A stretch of DNA of 64,000 nucleotides from Acrasis kona (taxonomy: Eukaryota; Heterolobosea; Eutetramitea; Acrasida; Acrasidae). Location: positions 1-64,000 of the forward strand of contig JAOPGA020001408.1 of NCBI GenBank assembly GCA_026419775.2. Direction: 5' to 3'. The notes beneath the pieces were generated by a model. That model saw only the letters and a program-made list of their open reading frames with translations, ran no database searches and had not been told where the DNA came from. Positions 46,458 to 57,300 of this stretch are shown here, piece by piece. A program made the position numbers and the translations under genes. Positions within the stretch are counted from its first letter, which is position 1, and every line of letters starts with the position of its first letter.

Positions 46458-46934
46458 CTAGTATGACTCCATAGATTCTTTCGTCATCTTCGTGTCCGCA
46501 AGACTCTCTAGCAACGTGACACGATCATGGAGCCTTTGATTGTGCTCCTTGATTGTGGCAAACTCCTTCTCAAATAATTTTAAAGTAGCAGTGGTATTTT
46601 CATACTCCTTCTTTAATGCTTCTAAAGTAGCAGTGGTATTTTCATGCTCCTTCTTTAATGCTTTCAAAGTAGCAAACTCCTTCTCTAATGTCTTATTACG
46701 CTCGTTTGTTACGTCATTTTGCTTCTTCATTTCAATTATATACTGAGCGAAAATTTCTTTTTCGGAACTTAAAGTAGTGTTCTCTTCAATGAAAGCTTTA
46801 TTGTCCCTAGAAATGTCTTCCAAAGCAGTTGCTGCTTTTTCACAGTACTCTCTCTTTTGATTCAATTCACTCGTAAGTCTTTCTGCCTCTTCTGATCTCT
46901 CCCGGTAATTATTTAAGTGCAGCGTCTCAATCAA
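46458..46934 (-). CDS. Small coiled-coil protein, 5' end uncertain
   Basis: Up to 158 residues, all coiled coil (RSEEAERLTSELNQKREYCE). A 14-residue motif, ALKKEHENTTATLE / ALKKEYENTTATLK, is duplicated in tandem, and a related FATLKALKKE / FATIKEH unit flanks it. There is no ATG near the open frame's beginning, so either translation starts inside (at a Met about residue 69) or an upstream exon lies in the AT-rich stretch beyond 46935. No family recognised. It sits inside the segment bracketed by the 760-bp-spaced direct repeat. Confidence 0.45.
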   Translation of the reverse strand: MIETLHLNNYRERSEEAERLTSELNQKREYCEKAATALEDISRDNKAFIEENTTLSSEKEIFAQYIIEMKKQNDVTNERNKTLEKEFATLKALKKEHENTTATLEALKKEYENTTATLKLFEKEFATIKEHNQRLHDRVTLLESLADTKMTKESMESY

Positions 46935-47234
46935 TTAGATAAAATTAAATTAATTAATTAAATATTAAATTAATTATTTTTAACATTAATTAATTTTTAA
47001 TATATTTTTTATTTACAACATTATAGATCGCAAAATAGGAATAGGTATGTGGATGGGTTGTGATATATTCATATATGTGTTACATTTTTTAATGAGCCAG
47101 GTTCAGATTTTCTTCAATCAGAATTTTTAAATAAATCAACGAAATCATTTTATTTTCATCTTCTTCCTCTTTCTCTTGTTCATTAAACTCAACATGTGCC
47201 AAGACCTTGTTCTCCGGTTGAGTGATTACTAAAA
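46935..47234. other. AT-rich intergenic region with repeat copy B
   Basis: Runs of TTAATTAA-type sequence at 46940-47010; no gene. It contains copy B of the alpha-actinin 3'-end repeat at 47122..47160 and ends in the copine promoter. Confidence 0.55.
47122..47160. repeat. Direct repeat copy B
   Basis: Matches 46362..46400 with about two differences (ATCATTTTATTTTCATC against ATCTTTTTATCTTCATC). No coding sequence of alpha-actinin is duplicated with it. Confidence 0.8.
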
Positions 47235-48906
47235 ATGAACGACTTGGTGAGCAAGGTGGAACTCTCCTTCTCTTGTGAGGGATTGAGGAACCTGGATGTA
47301 TTGAGCAAATCTGATCCACAATTAATTATCTATATGAGAGATGCGACTTCGCAACCTTGGATTGAAATTGGACGAACTGAGACAATCAAGAATAATTTAA
47401 ACCCAAAGTGGACTAAGAGTTTTATTATAGATTATTTCTTTGAGAGTATGACCGATTCATGAATTGTTTGGTAATGTTATAGGAAACCAATACATTAAAC
47501 TTTTAGTCATGGATATTGACGACTCCTCATCTACAAATATCGACAAACAAGAAACTCTTGGAATATTAGAATGCTCGTTGGCGAACATTGTGACCAGTGG
47601 AGGTTCTTTCAAGCAACCACTGATTCATCCAAAACACCCAAACGAAAAAAGAGGTTTCATTACTGCCATTAGCGAGCAAGTAACAAGCGTAAATGCAATT
47701 ATTCATTTTACTGCTAGAGCCACCCATCTAGACCGAAAAGACCTCTTTGGCAGCTCAGGTAACAAAAATCACCCACGCTCTAACATTAAAAAGACCCCTT
47801 CCTGGTTATATCTAGATCGACTGAAAGTGGTATGTGGCAACCCGTGCACAAAACAGAAGTGCACAAAAACACATTAAACGTCTCGTTCTCTCCGTTTCAA
47901 CTCACTTCACAACAGGTAAGTAACTTGAAGTCGTGTGATTGATTCATCATGATAGTTGTGTAATGGTGATAATTTTAGAACTCTACGAATCGAATGTTTC
48001 GACTGGAACAGATCAGGTTCGCACGAACTCATAGGATCGATCGAAACATGTCTCGACCAAATGTTGAAGCAAAATGGACTATCGGCACAATTCATGAGCA
48101 AAAAGTCAAAAAAAGCAGGAGAATTGCAATTACAAATCAAATACGAAAGGTGTTATTCATTTTTGGAATACATTAGCACGGGTTACCAAATCTCCACGTC
48201 CATAAACATCGACTTTACTGGAAGTAACGGAGATCCAAAATTCACAAATTCACTTCACTACCGATCAGGTCAACCAGGTCAGTTCAACCAATACCAATCT
48301 GCCATATGGTGCATTGGTTCCATTTTGGACTATTATGATTCGGATCACATGTACCCTTGTTTTGGTTTTGGCGCCAAATTGCCCAACAATCAAGTGAGTC
48401 ATTGTTTCCCGCTATCTCTGGATCCAATAAGGGTTCAAGTGCAATCCATTCAGGGCGTCTTGTTCACTTACGATCAATGCCTTAATGCGGTCACATTATA
48501 CGGTCCCACCAACTTTTCTCTAATCATCAACCAGACGGCAGCATACGCCAGGAGCAACATGAGCTCTTATCACATCATGTTAATCATCACTGATGGGATC
48601 ATCAGCGATAAGAACGAAACCATTCGTGAAATTGTAGAAGCTAGCGTGTTGCCCATGAGTATTATTATTGTGGGAGTGGGAAACGCTGACTTTTCTGACA
48701 TGAACGTTTTGGATGGCGATGTGGAGCCATTAAAGTATGGAAATAAAAGAGCAGCCAGGGATATTGTTCAATTTGTATCGTTTAATGATTTTGTCGGAAG
48801 GGATCCTTCTGCTCTTGCTGCGCATGTGCTTGCTGAAGTACCTCAACAATTCACGAGTTACATGAGAATGAATGGTATTGTTCCTGCGAATACGAGGCCT
48901 GTTTAA
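47235..48906 (+). CDS. Copine
   Basis: Four exons: 47235..47445, 47483..47758, 47794..47915 and 47956..48906; introns 37, 35 and 40 nt; 519 aa, typical length. Two C2 domains (VELSFSCEGLRNLDVLSKSD and the second with DLFGSSDPFLVISRST, VHKTEVHKN) are followed by the copine von Willebrand-A domain: FTGSNGDPKFTNSLHY (MIDAS-like), YPCFGFGAKLP, NFSLIINQTA, LLIITDG-type strand. Copines translocate to membranes on calcium rise. The SSDP aspartate codon is split by the 35-nt intron, which explains the frame change there. Confidence 0.94.
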
Positions 48907-49016
48907 AATAAAGATTTTGAGCTTTTTGTAACCCATTGTTACTTATTATTAATTAGAAACTTAGTTGGTAGGTATTTAAAAATGATGTTCGAAATACAAA
49001 TAAGCCTAAACAAAGA

Positions 49017-49634
49017 ATGTCAATGCAAACGAACTACTGTTCTCGTTGCCCTCATAGAATGTGCGCCCCAACGGAATCATGGTTCTTTGTTGCAGATGCC
49101 GAACAGGGAATTCTACGTGGACATCGCAGCTACTGCAGACTAATAGACATTGAACCTGACAAAAAGGATGAGCTGTTGAAGTTAAAATACAGAAGGTTAT
49201 GCAATAATTGTGTAAAATACTTTGGGACTTATGAGGTGATCAGGAGCGTAAAGTGTGATCACTGCAGTACTCTTTACAAACCTGTAAACGATTGGGAAGA
49301 TACAGAAAATGGATATGGTTGTGCAGCAGTTGTTTCAGAAAAGTTTGACGTAGATACCCACTATGGAAGTAGATTCTACGTTCTTAATGAACTCAAAGGC
49401 CTCAAGTTCAAACTTTTGAAGAAGGATGTTCTAACTCCTGATTCTGTTAAGAGGGATACTTTAGTTTCGAATAAAAGAATTTGTGACCTTTGCATTTGTA
49501 GAATGTTCAACAACTACAAAATTACAACAGGATCTGAAGAGAGGGATCTGAAATTAGAGCCATTTGCGAATGATCTTATAGAAAGATTTAGCAGTATTAA
49601 CATAGACAATGTTGAAAAAACATCAACTGAGTAA
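49017..49634 (+). CDS. Cys-rich zinc-ribbon-like protein, 205 aa
   Basis: Single exon. Cys pairs are spaced in CxxC knuckles: CSRC (residue 8), CNNC (about 62), CDHC (about 80) and CDLC (about 162), with further Cys at 16, 41 and 166. At least two zinc ribbons are likely. No RING, LIM or known finger pattern fits exactly. The remaining sequence is Lys/Glu-rich. It could be a nucleic-acid or protein-binding adaptor; I do not recognise the family. Confidence 0.65.
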   Translation: MSMQTNYCSRCPHRMCAPTESWFFVADAEQGILRGHRSYCRLIDIEPDKKDELLKLKYRRLCNNCVKYFGTYEVIRSVKCDHCSTLYKPVNDWEDTENGYGCAAVVSEKFDVDTHYGSRFYVLNELKGLKFKLLKKDVLTPDSVKRDTLVSNKRICDLCICRMFNNYKITTGSEERDLKLEPFANDLIERFSSINIDNVEKTSTE

Positions 49635-49918
49635 TTTAAATAAATTTCATCTGTATAAACTCTTAGTACCCTGATGTATGAGTAAAACTGTCTGTATTCT
49701 GAATAGGCATTTCGTAGTTATCGTAGTTATTGGTTCAATGTTGGTTTATGAATACTTTCATAATTTAAATACCTAGTAGGGTTAGAAGTGATTAGATGGT
49801 TTAACGTTAAAACTAAATAATGAGTCGAGTTGCCTTGGTTGAAAAGCCCTTCAGTATTCAAACAACTTACTTCATCTTTCTTCACAAAATAGAGTTGAGT
49901 TCATAATTGTAACTAAAC

Positions 49919-50717
49919 ATGAACCAAAATCCCTTCGTGAAGGGCCAGGCAATAAAGGTGAATGTCGGCCAAACACTAACGGAAAAAACACATGACGCAT
50001 ACCATACACTTCGCTACGTGTTTAAACCACTAAGCGTGAAGCAAAAACTTTTTGGAGAAGTCACCGTCACCATGGATCAAGCAGCATCTGCATCTAAAGT
50101 AGAGGTCTCTCTTGGACCAACCACATTTTCTGGCGCATACGAAGTGAAAGAGAAAAAAGATAAACAATTGCAAGAATGTGCTCTCATTTTCGACCCATCC
50201 ACGAACTCATTCACGATACAAGTAAGATTATGTTCAGTGTATTCTAACAATCACATAGAAAGTATATGGAGCGTTTGGAGCCCTAAAGAAGAACGAAGCA
50301 ACAAAATCACATAGTTCACCTGTAGGTGGTGCAACCTCACACCACTCACCCCCACAACCCTACACGTCACATCAATCACCTCAAACTTCATCACATCCTT
50401 ATCAACAACCTCTTCAACCAATCAGTACAGCTGCACATACATCCGCTCAAGATGATAACGGCCACTCACTATCCATAACGCCCAATCCAAAAAAACAAAA
50501 AAANGATCACTTTTCAGTTACAGCTCCTCCCATCATACAACAAAACTTTCCTGGGCCGTCTCCTGGAGGCCCTGTGAGCTTGGGTGGACAGCGCAAGATG
50601 AACACAGAAGAAGCCAGCAGCGGAGATGATGATTCTAGTTCAGGCAGCGATGAATCAGGTTCTTCAAGCGACGAAAGTGACTCCTCCAGCGATGAAAGCG
50701 GATCCGACAGTGATTAA
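49919..50717 (+). CDS. ELL-associated factor (EAF)-like protein
   Basis: Two exons, 49919..50221 and 50259..50717, intron 37 nt with CTAAC, 253 aa. The N-terminal domain (HTLRYVFKPLSVKQKLFGEV, FSGAYEVKEKKDKQLQECAL-type text, then FDPSTNSFTIQKVYGAFGAL) resembles the EAF domain, and the C-terminus is an acidic Ser/Asp transactivation-like tail (SSGDDDSSSGSDESGSSSDE), as in EAF1/2. EAF binds ELL and stimulates RNA polymerase II elongation. The middle is Pro/Gln/His/Ser-rich. An undetermined base (N) lies at 50504 within an A-rich run in this exon; the frame holds as printed. Confidence 0.75.
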
Positions 50718-50829
50718 TGTAACATTTATTTGATGGAATTGTGTTTTCAAGAAAGGCACACGTTTTTACCTCATCAACAAGAGTTTGGATACATAAAAGT
50801 ACATTGTTTTATTATTGACGGTTGTTTAT

Positions 50830-51360
50830 TTACATTCTTCGATCAAAGTCCGCTGTAATGTACTTTACTTGATTGTACTCCTTGTACGTAGTGCTGAAAC
50901 TTAGTGAGCGATCACTATATTTTTCATTTTCTTCTTCGAGTAATTGCTCTACCTTGTCCCATATCGAATTCTTTTCTTTGTTGGACACTCGATCTGATAC
51001 AAAAGCTGCGACAACCATAATTAGAGTTACAACAAATAAAGTAGTGAGTAGGAAAACTCTGACTGCCCACCTATAGGGCAACGGTATAAGTATTGCCGAA
51101 GTTGCGACGAGCAGCAGCCAAAATACAAGTGATAAGAAATACCACGTCGTTACATATTTGAAGGTTTTAGTTGTCGAAGTTTTAATGTGTTTCATCGGTT
51201 CGAGTAGATTATAACAATGGGTGATTGTATCCTTGAACTCCCTCTCTGTGATATTATATTCCGCCAAGATATCTCTAGTCTTGAGGTCCAGTTCAATATC
51301 GCCCGAGATGTATGCTTCGTGTGAGTGGTGTGGTGCTCTGAGGTGGACGAGAGATGTCAT
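50830..51360 (-). CDS. Small membrane protein with two helices, 176 aa
   Basis: I start at the ATG at 51360 (MTSLVHLRAPHHSH); the frame is open 75 nt further but without ATG. Two adjacent transmembrane helices lie near residues 72-92 (WYFLSLVFWLLLVATSAILI) and 98-120 (VFLLTTLFVVTLIMVVAAFV), with both termini probably cytoplasmic. The C-terminal helix is charged (DKVEQLLEEENEKYSDRS). This hairpin layout is reticulon- or SLATT-like, but I cannot assign it. Confidence 0.6.
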   Translation of the reverse strand: MTSLVHLRAPHHSHEAYISGDIELDLKTRDILAEYNITEREFKDTITHCYNLLEPMKHIKTSTTKTFKYVTTWYFLSLVFWLLLVATSAILIPLPYRWAVRVFLLTTLFVVTLIMVVAAFVSDRVSNKEKNSIWDKVEQLLEEENEKYSDRSLSFSTTYKEYNQVKYITADFDRRM

Positions 51361-51561
51361 TTTTGAACAGAGTTGAGCGGGTTCATGGGCAAATGTTTTT
51401 TGTAATATTTTTTCACTATATTTAATTCGAATCACTCAACTCAGTTATTCAAGAAACATTGCCAAAAATTTCCTTGGTATACGTTGGGACCTACTTTTGG
51501 TATTATTGGGGCATTAATCGGATGGGAGTCGTTGTCTAAATTTGTTTAACACATAAAAACC

Positions 51562-52089
51562 ATGGCACTTGTTGTACACCAGCCATCTGAACTATCGACA
51601 CTGATAGCAACATGTGTGGATTGGTCAACAGTAACATCATTTGTTGATCTAGGGGGAGATCTTGGACACACTGCATTGCATGTCGTTAGTCACAACGAGA
51701 ACATTTGTAAGGTTGCAGTGATGGAGGAGGCGTCCTGTTTGAACAGCGCCGTGAGGTTCGCACCACAACTAAGAAAACAATATGGAGAACGTAATTTTAA
51801 CAAACTGTTCTATGTCGCAGGATTAGCACATTCAACCGAACTACCAAGAAATTATGATTTATACCTGTTGCGAGACAATAGGTCGTGTACAAGTTCCAGT
51901 GATGTTAATTGGAATAAGATGTTAGCCAACGTGTCGAGTTTAGTAAGAGCTGACAAAAAGACTGTTATCATAGTCACGCAGAGAGACTGGCGTGAAATGA
52001 CCTCTGCACTTGTCAAACTCGGGCTGAGGGTTCAAAACACAATAACATTCTCACAAGGTTACATAATAGAAGCCCAAGCATGTAATTAA
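51562..52089 (+). CDS. Rossmann-fold methyltransferase-like protein, 175 aa
   Basis: Single exon. FVDLGGDLGHTALHVV is a motif-I-like glycine loop and VAVMEEASCLNSAVRF follows where the acidic motif II would be; strands LYLLRDN and VIIVTQRDW then fit a class I methyltransferase core, as in O-methyltransferase C-terminal domains. The chain is short and the post-loop acidic residue is displaced, so SAM binding is uncertain and it may be inactive or a partner protein. Confidence 0.55.
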   Translation: MALVVHQPSELSTLIATCVDWSTVTSFVDLGGDLGHTALHVVSHNENICKVAVMEEASCLNSAVRFAPQLRKQYGERNFNKLFYVAGLAHSTELPRNYDLYLLRDNRSCTSSSDVNWNKMLANVSSLVRADKKTVIIVTQRDWREMTSALVKLGLRVQNTITFSQGYIIEAQACN

Positions 52090-52308
52090 TCAGATCCAAC
52101 ATCGTATAAATGAGTAAAATATACGCTTTCAACTAATAATCTGGTTAGTTCAAGATTTGCCCAAGCACAATAAATAATGTAAAATATAATAAACAATAAT
52201 TAAAGTAAACATTAAGAGTCTATGAAATGCTTCTCTTCTCTTCTCCCTTCAAAATATTTTTTGAATCAACTTGGTTTTGTGTGAAATTAGACTATTTGAA
52301 CCCAAGCA

Positions 52309-55030
52309 ATGAACAACGACTTCACCGTATGAAATACAAATACATTTTTCATTTACCTCCTTCTCTCGTAGTTCTCCAATCTATTAGGTCGTATACACAC
52401 AGCAGGTCAAGTACAATTCAACCACGATGGAACAACATTGTTATGTGCAGTGGGCAATCGCGTAACAAGCTGCGATCTAGTCAAGTAATATAAACCAACT
52501 TTCAAAGGCACTTACACGTTTTTATAGTAACACCGTCCGTACAACATTTCACGGCCATGATCTAGACATTGACACAATCACACTATCTCACGATGGAAAG
52601 TTATTAATTGTAGCCTCACACACTGGAGATGCCACATTCATGAGCTACCCACGTGGAGTAGTGTTGAGAAGAACAGACATCTTTTATAGAAAAGTTAGCT
52701 GCATCCAGTTGAGCGAGGATTCGGAGTATCTAGCAGTCGTAGGTTCAAAGTTCACCATATATAAGGTAGAACACAACGTCACGGGAACATTATCTTCCAA
52801 ACCAGTGCTCGTAAATCATCTCGAAGAAGCAAAATACACTTGCGTGGATTGGATAGGTTCCGAATTCATATTGGTCGGCACCGTGGATGGAACAGTTTAT
52901 CTTCACAAATTATCGATCGTCGACAACATTTATCAAATAAGCAATTCACATACCATCGCAGGCAACCAATCACCGATCGTAACGGTCGCCTTCGCAGCAA
53001 AGAATGGACGCAAGAATCCCGGTGAGTTCCACGCCATCGATTCGTCTGGGCAATTATACAAGTGGACATTTTCTCCAAAAACAAGAGAATGGAAATCATT
53101 ACAAAAACAACTACCGCCAACAATCTCTGCAGCATTCAGCAACGATAAGAACATTTTATGCATCGGCACCACGACAGCACTCATCATTTACAATCTATCC
53201 ACATTCGAAAGGATGCAAGAATTAAAATGTGGAAAGGTCAACAGCATCGCCATCAAGGATTGGATCGGAATCAGCACGCAAGAGGGAGATATCATGGTGT
53301 GGGACCATGTATCAGAGACATACATCTTGCGTCAAAACAACCACAAGGCTTGTCCAAGTCGAGTGGCTTACAATGAAACAGGAACGCTGCTCGCCACCAG
53401 TGATTTGGAGGGTGATATCAAGTTACACGATACCATGAGCAGCAACACCATCACCACCATCCACCACGGCAAACCAATCACCGGCATCGTCTTTTCTAGA
53501 CCTCCGGGCAGCAGAGATTCCGCTCTATTCGCATCCAGCAAGGATGGCACCGTCAGGGCGTACGATTTGATCAGAAATAAAAACTTTAGGACCTACGTGT
53601 GTCCCGATGCAACGGTGCCCCTGGATGGCGTGGCCGTGGATCCAAGCGGTGAGTTGGTATGTGCTTATGGAGAGCACAAGATTTATTTATGGAACGTACA
53701 GACGCGTCAGCTATTGGACGTGTTGATCGCTCATACGGCTCCAGTCACACAAATACAGTTCAGTAACGTCCAGAGCACTGGCAGAGCCGTGATGGCTTCG
53801 TCCAGCTGGGACACCACTGTGCGCGTGTGGGATATATTCGATGCAAAGGGAGGCGTGGAGAAGTTAACTCACTCCACCGAAGTCATTTGCTTTGCGTTCA
53901 GACCAGATGGAACGGAGCTAATCAGCAGCACCATGGATGGTCAGCTCAGCATCTGGGACGTTCTAAATAATAAACAAACGGGTTATATCGAAGCAAAGAG
54001 AGATATCGTCACGGCTGGTATCTCTGGTACGGGCGTAACCAACTTGCAGAGGAACGCAACAAAATACTTTACTAGTCTATGTTACACTGCAGATGGCACC
54101 AGTATTATATGTGGCGGTCAATCTCAGTTCTTGTGCATGTACAACGTAGAACAACGCACGTTGTTGAGGAGATTTGTGTTGAGCACCAATATTAGCATCG
54201 ACGGCGTCATCAACATGGAGTATTGGTACATACCTGCACAGGCAAGAGGCGACGGCAAATCTGAAGTGGGATCTCAAATTGTGCCGGGAGCTCAATCGCA
54301 GCTTACGCCTCGTATTCAAGTGCAACAGGTCACCTTCAGTCCAACCAATCAACAATTTGCAGTGGCGTTGAATCCTGAGGGCGTCATGTTGTATAATAAT
54401 AGCAATGGTGCGAGCGGGTTGCAAGAAACGTTCCAACCGCTGGATATCGACCCAAGCATCACTCCCATCACTATACAGGAGCAGCTTGATCAGGGCAATT
54501 ACGGCACGGCGCTGTTGATGAGCATAAGGCTCAACGAAAGCAACATTATTGCCAACGTGTTCAACAACACTCCGCACAAGAGCATGGACTTGGTGTTGCG
54601 GTCGTTGCCAAGTAATTACTTGGATCGCTTTATTCAATTTTTGAGCACTCAGCTAGAAACATCGAACCGATTGGAGTTTATTTTATTGACCATACGTAGC
54701 ATGTTGAACTGTCATGGACCTTACATTCAACAACAGCGCATCAAGGCATCGGTGGTGAGTGGCGGCGGTAGTGCAGGTAATCAGCACGTGAACTTGCAGG
54801 CTAGCTTGAGGGCGTTGATTAGGTCTTTTAACGACAAACAACAGTCCTTGAGCAAGATTGCAAATGAAAACAAGTATCAGTTGGATTTCTTGAGTGGGTT
54901 TGGAAAACGTAAGAGGGATTTGATAAAGGAGAAACAGGAGATGGAAGGTGACGCGGAGGAGCACCGTGAAGAGATGGTCAAACAAACATTGAACGATTCT
55001 GTTTACGTCAATAAAAATGTCTTGATTTGA
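52309..55030 (+). CDS. PWP2: Periodic tryptophan protein 2 (Utp1), SSU processome
   Basis: Three exons: 52309..52326, 52372..52484 and 52528..55030; introns 45 and 43 nt; 877 aa. The N-terminus MNNDFT-FSNLLGRIHTAGQV matches the PWP2 start, which fixes the tiny 18-nt first exon. Twelve or more WD40 blades follow (SSWDTTVRVWDIFDA, STMDGQLSIWDVLNN, GKPITGIVFSRPPGSRDSAL) and then the Utp12-type C-terminal helical domain (RSLPSNYLDRFIQFLSTQLE). It is a UTP-B component of 18S rRNA processing. AATAAA lies within the last codons, and the next gene starts only 34 nt after the stop. Confidence 0.94.
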
Positions 55031-55064
55031 GTTGAGTGTGTTTTTTCTATTGTGTGGCGCCAAA

Positions 55065-55934
55065 ATGTCCAGCAAGTATCAAAAGACTTTTGAAACACCT
55101 GATAATTTTCATCAGGTGTTGAAGGATTTTACTAGAGAGGTGCTCAGGGTACAACCTACGAACATCAACCAATTTGGATATGAGTATTTTATTAACATGG
55201 TCAAAAAGGCCAATAGCAAGGCCGGTGACGATACTGATTACGACGTTATAAATGATCGAAGGAAAGTAAATAATTCAGAAGCTGTCTTGAGCAGTCAACA
55301 ATTTGAGCAATCTCGTGAGCAACCTTATGAGCAAGAACAATTTGATGACAACGAGCAGAGCATCGGCCAATTTGATCTTCCGAATGACAGTGAGCTAGCG
55401 TCAATGATGGAATCGCAGTGTAGAAACTTGATGGACCAGCAGGGACAAATTTGGGCTAGCCAAGCTAAAAAGATTGTACAAATGATGATGCCCCAACTCA
55501 ATGAAGTTCAAACTTATCGTATTATGGCTGAAAATGAGGTAACGGATGAGGGAAAGGTGGAAGTGTCAGAGTTTTCAATTCGCTCCTCAATGCTTGTACA
55601 CCAATTCTTACAGCAAGGAATTTATGCAGATGACATTGAAGTACCAGATGATGAACCTGTCATGGACTTGGATAAAAAAGAATTGGAAGATGAAATGAGA
55701 AAAGTCTTTTATAAAGTAGATCCAGAACAAAATGGCATGTTAGCATTCCATGATTTTGTGAATGTTTTGAGCGAGGCGGAAGTCAGTCTTACAAGAAGAC
55801 AAATTACATTGATATTATCAGAGGCTGATGTAGATGAATCTAATCAAATCAATTATGAGGAAGTCATTCCCAAAATACACAAGATACTCTACTTTGCACA
55901 ACTGTTTGAGCAAGAGGGCGAGGAAGAGCAATAG
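55065..55934 (+). CDS. RIIa-domain and EF-hand protein, probably ciliary
   Basis: Single exon, 289 aa from the first ATG. Residues about 8-42 form an RIIa dimerisation/docking domain (TPDNFHQVLKDFTREVLRVQ, NQFGYEYF), as in PKA-RII, ropporin and CABYR. A Gln/Glu-rich acidic segment follows, then helical sequence and two C-terminal EF-hands: the first (DPEQNGMLAFHD) is imperfect, the second (DVDESNQINYEE) has a canonical Glu at position 12. RIIa plus EF-hand proteins are typical of flagellar axonemes and fibrous sheaths. Location is by inference. Confidence 0.82.
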   Translation: MSSKYQKTFETPDNFHQVLKDFTREVLRVQPTNINQFGYEYFINMVKKANSKAGDDTDYDVINDRRKVNNSEAVLSSQQFEQSREQPYEQEQFDDNEQSIGQFDLPNDSELASMMESQCRNLMDQQGQIWASQAKKIVQMMMPQLNEVQTYRIMAENEVTDEGKVEVSEFSIRSSMLVHQFLQQGIYADDIEVPDDEPVMDLDKKELEDEMRKVFYKVDPEQNGMLAFHDFVNVLSEAEVSLTRRQITLILSEADVDESNQINYEEVIPKIHKILYFAQLFEQEGEEEQ

Positions 55935-55962
55935 TCAACAGTACAGTCATAAAAACAATTTA

Positions 55963-57300
55963 TTAGTTAATATTTAATTTTTGCCTCAACTTTCTAAGTG
56001 AAATCTGTCCGTCTATATCCTCACCCAATGAAGCCCTCAGAGCTAGTTCAACACTTTCACTGCTTCCTTTCAAGTACGATTCCAACTCTTCAGTTTCCAT
56101 CTCATTTTGTGCTATTTCCTCGTCGTCAAGTCTTTCTTTGTCCTTAATATTTACAGGGGTGTGAAAATAACCATTCAATATATTCTTCTCCTCAGCACCC
56201 GCTCTTAGTTTTTCCTCAATCAAAAGATCTTTTCTATCCAAAATCACATCATCATGATCGTCTTGTGCAATCCTTATTTTTGCTCTTTCGATTCTACTGT
56301 TCGTATCGGATTTCGCCAAGACCAACCTAACGAACGCAGGTGGCTCCACGACATGATCTCTTGGTCTCTTCACACTCTTATTATTACCATGCAATGACGA
56401 CTTTATTAAATTTTGTTTACAAGAATGCAGATCCTTGAGGTTATCAAGGGTGTATACCAAATATTGTTTAAAATCTTTATTTTTATCTCCACTCTTTGTG
56501 AAGGGCAACATTTCAATCAACAAACAAATTTCTTTTTTTAATTCGTTGAACCTGTCTGATATCTTTTGTGTAGAACCACCAACGTATTTGCACATTTGTT
56601 TAAATGTGGTTTTAATGTTGGATGCTAGACATGCTATTCTTATTGAGGCGGCAATGACACCATACGGACTTCTACCGGTATCGAGCCATTCGCTCCTGGC
56701 TAATTGTGTCAGATCCATTGAGCGGGATTCGATTCGCAAAAGTATTGAATTGTCAAGGCCTTGTAAAATGTCCATTCTTTTTAAAACCATCTTGATGAGA
56801 AGGGAGGGATCTTGTGCCTGGATGGTTGAGTCCATGTTGATCTCGTTGGCGGAGGTTCGTAATTTCTTCAGAATGCTATAGATTTTGCTAATGGTTATAC
56901 CTGCAGCATTGGATACGTCAGTAATGGAGATTGGTAACTTGTTCTGTCTACAAATCATATACGTTGCGGCGATTGAATACTTTTTCATGGTTTTTTCTTT
57001 TGTGAGACTTCCACGGAATAAGGTATTGATGGTGTTTAGTATGTCAATATTAAAGTGTTTCTGGATCTTGAGCGAACTGGTGATGGTGTCAATGTAATTC
57101 TCTACGTTAAACATTGAAATGTTTGCCCTATCTTCATTTGTGCTATAATTCATGCTGGGCCTAGAGTTATATGTGGTGTATGTCTCCTCTAGTGATGTGT
57201 CGGTTGCAATGCCACACTGCGTACATACATATGAGCTGGCGTCACTATCATATACAATATTTACATCGGAGTTACACTGTGGGCAATGATTTGGTCCCAT
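55963..57300 (-). CDS. TFIIB/BRF-family transcription factor, 445 aa
   Basis: Single exon. An N-terminal zinc ribbon (CPQCNSDV and CTQCGIAT, Cx2C...Cx2C) is followed by two cyclin-like repeats (residues about 75-170, KYSIAATYMICRQNKLPISI; 175-290, LDTGRSPYGVIAASIRIACL). The C-terminal 130 residues are acidic and charged, unlike TFIIB itself, and a segment ELESYLKGSSESVELALRA resembles the BRF1 homology block. It is therefore either BRF1/BRF2 of the RNA polymerase III factor TFIIIB or a diverged TFIIB. Its stop is 28 nt from that of the RIIa gene. Confidence 0.85.
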   Translation of the reverse strand: MGPNHCPQCNSDVNIVYDSDASSYVCTQCGIATDTSLEETYTTYNSRPSMNYSTNEDRANISMFNVENYIDTITSSLKIQKHFNIDILNTINTLFRGSLTKEKTMKKYSIAATYMICRQNKLPISITDVSNAAGITISKIYSILKKLRTSANEINMDSTIQAQDPSLLIKMVLKRMDILQGLDNSILLRIESRSMDLTQLARSEWLDTGRSPYGVIAASIRIACLASNIKTTFKQMCKYVGGSTQKISDRFNELKKEICLLIEMLPFTKSGDKNKDFKQYLVYTLDNLKDLHSCKQNLIKSSLHGNNKSVKRPRDHVVEPPAFVRLVLAKSDTNSRIERAKIRIAQDDHDDVILDRKDLLIEEKLRAGAEEKNILNGYFHTPVNIKDKERLDDEEIAQNEMETEELESYLKGSSESVELALRASLGEDIDGQISLRKLRQKLNIN

